A DNA stretch of 11,247 nucleotides from JBJXHB01 sp046160725 (GTDB taxonomy: Bacteria; Pseudomonadota; Gammaproteobacteria; Burkholderiales; Burkholderiaceae_C), in contig JBJXHB010000003.1 in NCBI GenBank assembly GCA_046160725.1, positions 1 through 11,247 of the forward strand. The letters run 5' to 3'. The translations under genes were made by a program, and so were the position numbers. Of the stretch, positions 6,517 to 11,247 are shown in pieces (within the stretch, counting starts at the first letter, position 1; the number at the start of each line of letters is the position of its first letter). A model generated the notes under the pieces. That model was not told where the DNA came from. It was given only the letters and a program-made list of their open reading frames with translations, and made no database searches.

Positions 6517-8271
6517 ATGCGACACTGCCGAATGCGCCTGCCCAATCTGCTCGCCTCGCGGCACGGCCGGCTGGCCGCGTTCTTCATGCTCTACGTGACC
6601 GAAGGCATACCGCTGGGCTTTGCGGCGGTCGCGGTCGTGACGCAGCTGCGCCGCGCGGATGTCGGACCGGCGGCCATCGGCGCACTGGTGGGCTCGCTGT
6701 ACCTGCCCTGGGCCTTCAAGTGGGCTTTCGGCCCGGTGATCGACGTGTTCGCGTCGGACCGGCTGGGCCGACGCCGCGGCTGGATTCTGTTCACGCAGGT
6801 GATGATGGCCGCCACGCTGCTGTCCACCGGCCTGCTGGACCTGCCGGCGCAACTGGCCTTGTTCACCGGCATCCTGCTGGTGCACAACACCTTCGGCGCG
6901 ATGCAGGACGTGGCCATCGACGCCCTGGCCTGCAACACCCTGGCCGAGGACGAGCGCGGCCTGGCCAACGGCCTGATGTTCGCCGGCGCCTCGATCGGCC
7001 AGGCGTTGGGCGGCGCCGGCGTGCTGTTCCTCAGCGGCTATGTCGGCTTCCAGCCCTCGTTCTTCTTCGTCGCCGGTGCGATCCTCCTGGTGACCGTGCT
7101 GGTCGTCCTGCCGATGCGCGAGCCGCCCGGGCCGGCGCGCCCGCAAGTGGTCGCCGGGGTCCCGCGTTGGCGTGCCGCTGCCGGCGAGATGCGCAGCTTT
7201 GCCGTCGACGCCTTCCGTGCCTTCCTGGAGACGCGCGGCGCCTTCGTTGCGCTGGCGTTCGCCCTGCTGCCGTCCGGCGCCATGTCACTGGGCCTGGCCC
7301 TGCAATCCAACCTCGCGGTGGACCTGGGCCTGGACAACGACCGGGTTGCGCTGATGAGCCTGAGCACGTCGGTGCTGGCCGCGGCCTGCATGGTGGTCGG
7401 CGGCGCCGTGTCCGACCGGCTGGGACGTCGCCGCACGCTGGCTGTCTACATCGCGCTGATGAGTCTGCCGGCGCTGTACCTGATGGTGCAGCTGCAGGGC
7501 CAGGGCTGGGTGATGCCGGTGGCCGCCGGCGCCAACCCACGCCCCGTGGCGCCCGCGGTGCTGGTCACGGCGCTGTGGGCGGCGGTGCTGAGCTACGCGG
7601 TGGCCCAGGGCCTGATGTACGGCACGCGCTCGGCCATCTTCATGGATGTGACGCAGCCGCGCGTGGCCGGCACGCAGTTCACGGCCTACATGGCCCTGCT
7701 CAACCTGAACATCGCCTATTCCGCGACCTGGATCGGCGTGTCCACCGAGGCGCGGGGTTACCCGGCGACATTGATGACGGACGCCGTGCTGGGCCTGGCC
7801 TGCGTGCTGCTGATCCCCTGGGTGCACAGCCCGGGCGGACATGCGCCGGACGGCGGCGCGCCGGCCCGGGCCCGCATCGCCGCTGGCGTGCTCGCCCTGG
7901 CCTGCCTGGCCTGGCTGCCCTACCGGCTGCAGCCGGGTCTCCTCGGGGCCGCGGCGCCGGTCGCGGAGACGGTGTTCACCATGGTCTTCGTCGCCTCGGC
8001 CGTGTTCCTGCTGGCCGGCGCGGCTGTCCTGGGCGGTGCGAGCCGGCGGCTGGTGCGGGCCGGTCTGCTGAGGGCGCCCCTGCTGTTGCTGATGTACGGG
8101 CGGCGCTGGCTGCCGCCAGCGACCATGGCCGACGGCGGCCCAGGCCTGGTCGAGGTCCTGGTCATCGGCGTGCCCGTCGCGGCGGGCGTGCTGCTGGGGC
8201 TGCTGGCCCTCCATGGATGGTCGACCTTGGCTCCCACCCGGCCGGTGGCGGCCGCGGCCACCGGCGGCTGA
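6517..8271 (+). CDS. Major facilitator transporter, AmpG/PAT-like
   Basis: A 584-residue inner-membrane protein. About twelve hydrophobic segments are visible between residues 18 and 440, then three or so more to the end, so it is longer than a 12-helix MFS carrier and nearer the 14-helix AmpG type. MFS loop motifs follow helix 2 (DRLGRRRGW from D81) and helix 8 (DRLGRRRTL from D300). The N-terminal TEGIPLGF and the MQDVAIDAL and ERGLANGL motifs resemble AmpG muropeptide permeases and the related acetyl-CoA transporter (SLC33) group. Substrate cannot be read from sequence; muropeptide transport is only one possibility, as no ampC, ampD or ampR gene is seen. The start is uncertain: ATG at 6517 or ATG at 6532, neither with a strong ribosome site. 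It is divergent from purC and followed 4 bases later by the acetyltransferase gene, suggesting joint expression. Confidence 0.88.
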   Translation: MRHCRMRLPNLLASRHGRLAAFFMLYVTEGIPLGFAAVAVVTQLRRADVGPAAIGALVGSLYLPWAFKWAFGPVIDVFASDRLGRRRGWILFTQVMMAATLLSTGLLDLPAQLALFTGILLVHNTFGAMQDVAIDALACNTLAEDERGLANGLMFAGASIGQALGGAGVLFLSGYVGFQPSFFFVAGAILLVTVLVVLPMREPPGPARPQVVAGVPRWRAAAGEMRSFAVDAFRAFLETRGAFVALAFALLPSGAMSLGLALQSNLAVDLGLDNDRVALMSLSTSVLAAACMVVGGAVSDRLGRRRTLAVYIALMSLPALYLMVQLQGQGWVMPVAAGANPRPVAPAVLVTALWAAVLSYAVAQGLMYGTRSAIFMDVTQPRVAGTQFTAYMALLNLNIAYSATWIGVSTEARGYPATLMTDAVLGLACVLLIPWVHSPGGHAPDGGAPARARIAAGVLALACLAWLPYRLQPGLLGAAAPVAETVFTMVFVASAVFLLAGAAVLGGASRRLVRAGLLRAPLLLLMYGRRWLPPATMADGGPGLVEVLVIGVPVAAGVLLGLLALHGWSTLAPTRPVAAAATGG

Positions 8272-8275
8272 ATCG

Positions 8276-8803
8276 ATGACCATCCAATCAAGCCGAGCTT
8301 CGCATGACGACAGGCCGTTGCCCGACATCCGGCTGCGCGACCCCATGCCCGGCGACATCGGGCTGATCATCAGCGGCCAGGCCCGGCTGTATGCGGCCGA
8401 GTACGGCTGGGACCAGACTTTCGAGGCCCTGGTGGCCGAGATCGCGGCACGCTTCATCCGCGACTTCCAGCCGGGTTTCGAGCGCTGCTGGGTGGCCGAC
8501 CATGCCGGGCAGGTGGTCGGATCGGCCTTCGTGGTCCGCCATGCCGATGAAGGCACGGCACAGCTGCGGATGCTGTACGTCGATCCGGCTGCGCGTGGCC
8601 ATGGCCTGGGGGCGCGCCTGGTGGACGCCTGCATCGGCTTTGCCCGGCAGGCGGGTTACCGCCGCATGGTGCTGTGGACAAACGACATTCTGGTGTCGGC
8701 ACGGCGCATCTATGAGGCGCGGGGCTTTCGGCTCGATGCCGAGGAGCGGCACCACAGCTTTGGGCACGACCTGGTCGGCCAGTTCTGGAGTCGGCCGCTT
8801 TAG
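8276..8803 (+). CDS. GNAT-family N-acetyltransferase
   Basis: A 175-residue acetyl-CoA-dependent acetyltransferase of the GNAT fold. The acetyl-CoA pyrophosphate loop is R107-G-H-G-L-G112 after the LRMLYVDPAA strand, and Y146 in RRIYEARGF sits where the GNAT general-acid tyrosine is expected. The end, HHSFGHDLVGQFW, together with LWTNDILVSAR, closely resembles the C-terminal acetyltransferase half of bacterial MarR-GNAT fusion proteins as I remember them, but no winged-helix half is present: the first 25 residues are unrelated linker-like sequence. The ATG at 8276 is 4 bases after the transporter stop; an in-frame ATG at 8213 would overlap the transporter by 59 bases and add arginine/proline-rich residues typical of a shadow reading. 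The substrate is unknown. Confidence 0.9.
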   Translation: MTIQSSRASHDDRPLPDIRLRDPMPGDIGLIISGQARLYAAEYGWDQTFEALVAEIAARFIRDFQPGFERCWVADHAGQVVGSAFVVRHADEGTAQLRMLYVDPAARGHGLGARLVDACIGFARQAGYRRMVLWTNDILVSARRIYEARGFRLDAEERHHSFGHDLVGQFWSRPL

Positions 8804-8883
8804 GCCAGCCGGCGTGCCCCGCCGCCAAGCGGCATCGCCCTGCGGCGGTCCACCCGGGCAAGGGTTTCCGAGGCGCCGCGCCG

Positions 8884-8915
8884 GTGACAGACGCGGCTGA
8901 TGACGGGCCTATGAT
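8884..8915 (+). promoter_or_regulatory. Candidate promoter of the dehydrogenase-monooxygenase pair
   Basis: TATGAT (8910-8915) matches the -10 consensus at five of six positions, and GTGACA (8884-8889) matches the -35 at five of six. The 20-base spacing is longer than the usual 16-18, so this is weak evidence. It is the best promoter-like pair in the 174-base gap 8804-8977. Upstream in the gap, CCGCCGC (8819-8825) can pair with GCGGCGG (8842-8848), but there is no U tract. Confidence 0.3.
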
Positions 8916-8918
8916 GAT

Positions 8919-8943
8919 TCGGTACCCGCGACCCGGGTGCCGA
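8919..8943. promoter_or_regulatory. 25-bp dyad symmetry before the dehydrogenase gene
   Basis: TCGGTACCC (8919-8927) and GGGTGCCGA (8935-8943) are inverted copies with one T/G mismatch, separated by 7 bases. It lies immediately downstream of the candidate -10 at 8910-8915, a common position for a repressor operator. It could equally form a 9-bp leader hairpin in RNA, with a G-U pair. It is not a terminator, since no U run follows. Confidence 0.4.
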
Positions 8944-8977
8944 TCACTGACCCATCCACCGACCCGAGGCCCGCCCC

Positions 8978-10063
8978 ATGAAAGCCGCCGTCCTGCATGC
9001 GCCGAACCAGCCGCTGACCATCGAGGACATCGACGTCGCGCCGCCCGGCCGGCGCGAGGTCCTGATCCGCACCGCCTATACCGGGCTGTGCCACAGCGAC
9101 CTGCATTTCATCGAGGGCAAGTACCCGTCGCACCTGCCGGTGGTACTGGGGCACGAGTGCGCCGGCGTGGTCGAGGCCGTGGGCGAGGACGTCAGCTACG
9201 TCCAGCCCGGCGACCATGTCATCACCTGCCTGTCGGTGTTCTGCGGCCACTGCGAGTGGTGCACCTCGGGGCATCTGTCGATCTGCTCGACGCCCACGGT
9301 CAAGCTGCTGCCGGGCCCGGCGCGCGGCCTGAGCTGGCGCGGCAAGCCGATGAACCATGCGGTGCAGCTGTCCGGGTACGCCGAACAGATGCTGGTGCAC
9401 GAACACGCCCTGGTCAAGATCGACCACGAGATGCCGATGGACCGCGCCGCGTTGATCGGCTGCGCCGTGATCACCGGCTACGGCGCCGTCACCCGCACCG
9501 CCAAGGTCGAGCCCGGCAGCAGCGTGGCGGTGGCCGGCTGCGGGGGCATCGGGCTGTCGGCCATCAACGCGGCGCAGATCGCCGGCGCGGCCCGAATCGT
9601 CGCCATCGACATGGACCCGGACAAGCTGGCACTGGCACGAGCCTTCGGCGCCACCGATGTCATCGACGCCAGCCAGGGCGATGTCGCCAAGCGCGTGATC
9701 GAGGCCACCGGCGGCGGCGTCGACTATTCCTTCGAGTGTGTCGGACTGAAGGTCACCGCCGAGCAGTGTTTCTCGATGCTGCGCCCGGCCGGCACGGCCA
9801 CCATCATCGGCATGATCCCGGTCGGCACCAAGATCGAGCTGCACGGCGTGGACTTCCTGCGCGAGCGGCGCATCCAGGGCAGCATGATGGGCAGCAACCG
9901 CTTCCGCACCGACATGCCGCGGCTTGTGCAGTTCTATCGGCAGGGGCGGCTGCACCTGGACCAGTTGATTTCCGGCTACCTGAAGCTGGAGCAGATCAAC
10001 GAAGGTTTCAATGCACTGAAGAAGGGTGGCATCGCACGCAACGTCATCCGCTTCGACCATTGA
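8978..10063 (+). CDS. Zinc-dependent alcohol dehydrogenase, medium-chain family
   Basis: A 361-residue NAD-type medium-chain dehydrogenase that oxidises an alcohol to an aldehyde or ketone. Catalytic zinc ligands are C38 (GLCHSD), H59 with E60 (GHECAGVV) and C162 (IGCAVITGYG). The structural zinc site is complete: C89, C92, C95 and C103, in C-x2-C-x2-C-x7-C spacing. The Rossmann motif is GCGGIG (187-192), and D211 at the end of the next strand favours NAD over NADP. The overall pattern resembles the class III-like and mycobacterial AdhD group, without the features that would make it a clear glutathione-formaldehyde enzyme. GAGG at 8966-8969 is 8 bases before the ATG. The monooxygenase gene begins 16 bases after its stop, so the two are probably one operon, the dehydrogenase supplying a ketone or aldehyde for the monooxygenase. 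The natural substrate is not evident. Confidence 0.94.
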   Translation: MKAAVLHAPNQPLTIEDIDVAPPGRREVLIRTAYTGLCHSDLHFIEGKYPSHLPVVLGHECAGVVEAVGEDVSYVQPGDHVITCLSVFCGHCEWCTSGHLSICSTPTVKLLPGPARGLSWRGKPMNHAVQLSGYAEQMLVHEHALVKIDHEMPMDRAALIGCAVITGYGAVTRTAKVEPGSSVAVAGCGGIGLSAINAAQIAGAARIVAIDMDPDKLALARAFGATDVIDASQGDVAKRVIEATGGGVDYSFECVGLKVTAEQCFSMLRPAGTATIIGMIPVGTKIELHGVDFLRERRIQGSMMGSNRFRTDMPRLVQFYRQGRLHLDQLISGYLKLEQINEGFNALKKGGIARNVIRFDH

Positions 10064-10079
10064 CCGGGCGGGCGGCAGC

Positions 10080-11247
10080 ATGAGCATCGTCTTCGGCGAC
10101 AACGTGGCGGTCGGGCCCGACGCGCAGGCATCGGCGCCCGCTGCGCCAACCGAGCACCTGGACGTGCTGGTCGTCGGCGCCGGCATCTCCGGCGTCGGCG
10201 CGGCCTGGCATCTCACCCACCAGCGGCCCGGCACACGGTTTGCGGTGCTGGAGAGCAAGCCCACCTTCGGTGGCACCTGGGTCACGCACACCTTCCCCGG
10301 CATCCGGTCCGACAGCGACCTGTTCACCTTCGGCTACCGGTTCAAGCCCTGGCGCCGGGCCGCCATCGCGACCGCCGACGAGATCCTGCACTACATGGGC
10401 GAGGTGATCGAGGAGAACGGCCTCGCGCCCCACATCCGCTACGGCCACAAGGTGCTGGGGGCGCAATGGTCGTCGCCGCACAAGCTCTGGCATGTCTGGG
10501 TCGAGCGCGACGGCCAGGAGCGCTTCGTCATCACCTGCCGGTTCCTGTGGATGTGCCAGGGCTACTATCGCCATGCCCAGGGCTACACGCCGGACTGGCC
10601 GGGCCTGGGGGATTTCCAGGGCCGGGTGGTGCATCCGCAGACCTGGCCGGACGACCTCGACCTGGCCGACAAGCGGGTGGTGGTCATCGGCTCCGGCGCG
10701 ACCGCGGCCACGCTGGTGCCGGCCATCGCCGGCAAGTGCCGGCAGCTGACCATGCTGCAGCGCTCGCCGACCTGGTTCCGCTCCGGGCGCGACATCGACA
10801 TCCTGGTCAACATGCTGCGCGAGCTGCAACTGCCCGACGAGTGGGTGCACGAGATCGCGCGGCGCAAGGTGTTGCTGGAGCAAGGCCGCTTTGCGCAGCG
10901 TGCCAGGTCGCAGCCGGACGTCGTGCGCCAGGAGCTGCTGGCGGCCGTCAGGGCCCACCTCGGCCCAGACCGCCAGGCCGATGTCGACCGGCACTTCACG
11001 CCGCGCTACCGGCCGTGGCAGCAGCGCGTGGCCTTCCTGCCCGACGGGGACCTGTTCAAGGCGGTGGCCCAGCGCAAGGCCGACGTCGTCACCGACGAGA
11101 TCGAGCGCTTCACGCCCGGTGGCATCCAGCTCAAGTCCGGCGCCCACCTGGACGCCGATGTCGTCATCACCGCCACCGGCTTCGAGCTGAGCTCGCTGGG
11201 CGACATCCCGTTTGCCGTTGACGGCCGGCCGCTGGACCTGGCCGATA
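10080..11247 (+). CDS. Baeyer-Villiger-type flavin monooxygenase, 3'-truncated
   Basis: The first 389 codons of a class B flavoprotein monooxygenase, which uses FAD, NADPH and O2 to insert oxygen next to a carbonyl or to oxidise N or S atoms. The frame is open to the window end, and relatives are near 500 residues, so roughly 100 are missing. FAD-binding GAGISG is at 33-38, with E58 ending the second strand. GGTW is at 64-67, with the RSDSD segment at 76-80. The Baeyer-Villiger fingerprint is F179-Q-G181-R-V-V-H185-P-Q-T-W189-P190-D191. The NADPH-binding GSGATA is at 204-209. RSDSDLFTFGYRF and ATGFELSSLG closely resemble mycobacterial MymA/EthA-type enzymes as I remember them. About 25 residues precede the first strand. 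The ATG is 16 bases after the dehydrogenase stop, with only a GGGCGGGCGG stretch as a poor ribosome site. Confidence 0.93.
   Translation, partial: MSIVFGDNVAVGPDAQASAPAAPTEHLDVLVVGAGISGVGAAWHLTHQRPGTRFAVLESKPTFGGTWVTHTFPGIRSDSDLFTFGYRFKPWRRAAIATADEILHYMGEVIEENGLAPHIRYGHKVLGAQWSSPHKLWHVWVERDGQERFVITCRFLWMCQGYYRHAQGYTPDWPGLGDFQGRVVHPQTWPDDLDLADKRVVVIGSGATAATLVPAIAGKCRQLTMLQRSPTWFRSGRDIDILVNMLRELQLPDEWVHEIARRKVLLEQGRFAQRARSQPDVVRQELLAAVRAHLGPDRQADVDRHFTPRYRPWQQRVAFLPDGDLFKAVAQRKADVVTDEIERFTPGGIQLKSGAHLDADVVITATGFELSSLGDIPFAVDGRPLDLAD

Noticed and set aside
6466..7146. Possible 227-residue N-terminal extension of PurC
   Set aside because: The frame is open, but the residues are of shadow type and overlap the transporter; PurC homology begins at the ATG at 6465.
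8213..8275. Earlier start for the acetyltransferase
   Set aside because: It would overlap the transporter by 59 bases and add arginine/proline-rich residues; the ATG at 8276 fits the 4-base gene junction.
7285..8634. 449-codon open frame antisense to the transporter and acetyltransferase
   Set aside because: It is a glutamine/arginine/histidine-rich shadow frame across two genes with clear motifs on the + strand.
8909..10327. 472-codon open frame antisense to the alcohol dehydrogenase
   Set aside because: It spans the gap and two confident genes on the other strand, and its translation is a composition artefact without motifs.

Overview
The window is a high-GC bacterial chromosome segment with seven complete genes and one gene cut off at each end. 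It most resembles a betaproteobacterium, or a gammaproteobacterium of Nevskia/Solimonas type. The grounds are the Chlamydia-like class I R2 sequence with a proline/alanine-rich N-terminus, the nrdA-nrdB-histone H1-like gene order with the histone tail ending WPFPTGNKP, and the 300-residue PurC. This placement is from remembered family resemblance; no search was run.

Left part (1-4473, + strand): the 3' part of nrdA (large subunit with an ATP cone), then nrdB (small subunit) after a 164-base gap that holds a plausible promoter with a dyad symmetry, then a small lysine/alanine-repeat histone H1-like gene. Together these make deoxyribonucleotides and a DNA-compacting protein. A perfect 10-bp UUCG hairpin at 4446-4469 ends this block and also faces the gene arriving from the other strand.

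Middle (4470-6465, - strand): purC (SAICAR synthase, purine synthesis) followed 4 bases later by an unrecognised helical-repeat protein whose ribosome binding site lies inside the end of purC. The helical-repeat gene is visibly poorer in G+C than everything around it.

Right part (6517-11247, + strand): an AmpG/PAT-like major facilitator transporter and, 4 bases after it, a GNAT acetyltransferase. After a 174-base gap with a candidate promoter and a 25-bp dyad come a zinc-dependent alcohol dehydrogenase and, 16 bases later, a Baeyer-Villiger-type flavin monooxygenase that runs off the right end. The last two look like an alcohol-to-ketone-to-ester module, resembling adhD and mymA of the mycobacterial mymA operon.

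No stretch over 300 bases lacks a gene; the largest gaps are 2464-2627, 3897-4098 and 8804-8977. I see no tRNA, rRNA, CRISPR array, insertion sequence or phage gene. Most of the window is ordinary housekeeping and catabolic content. The least explained items are the low-GC helical-repeat gene coupled to purC and the regulatory dyads before nrdB and before the dehydrogenase.
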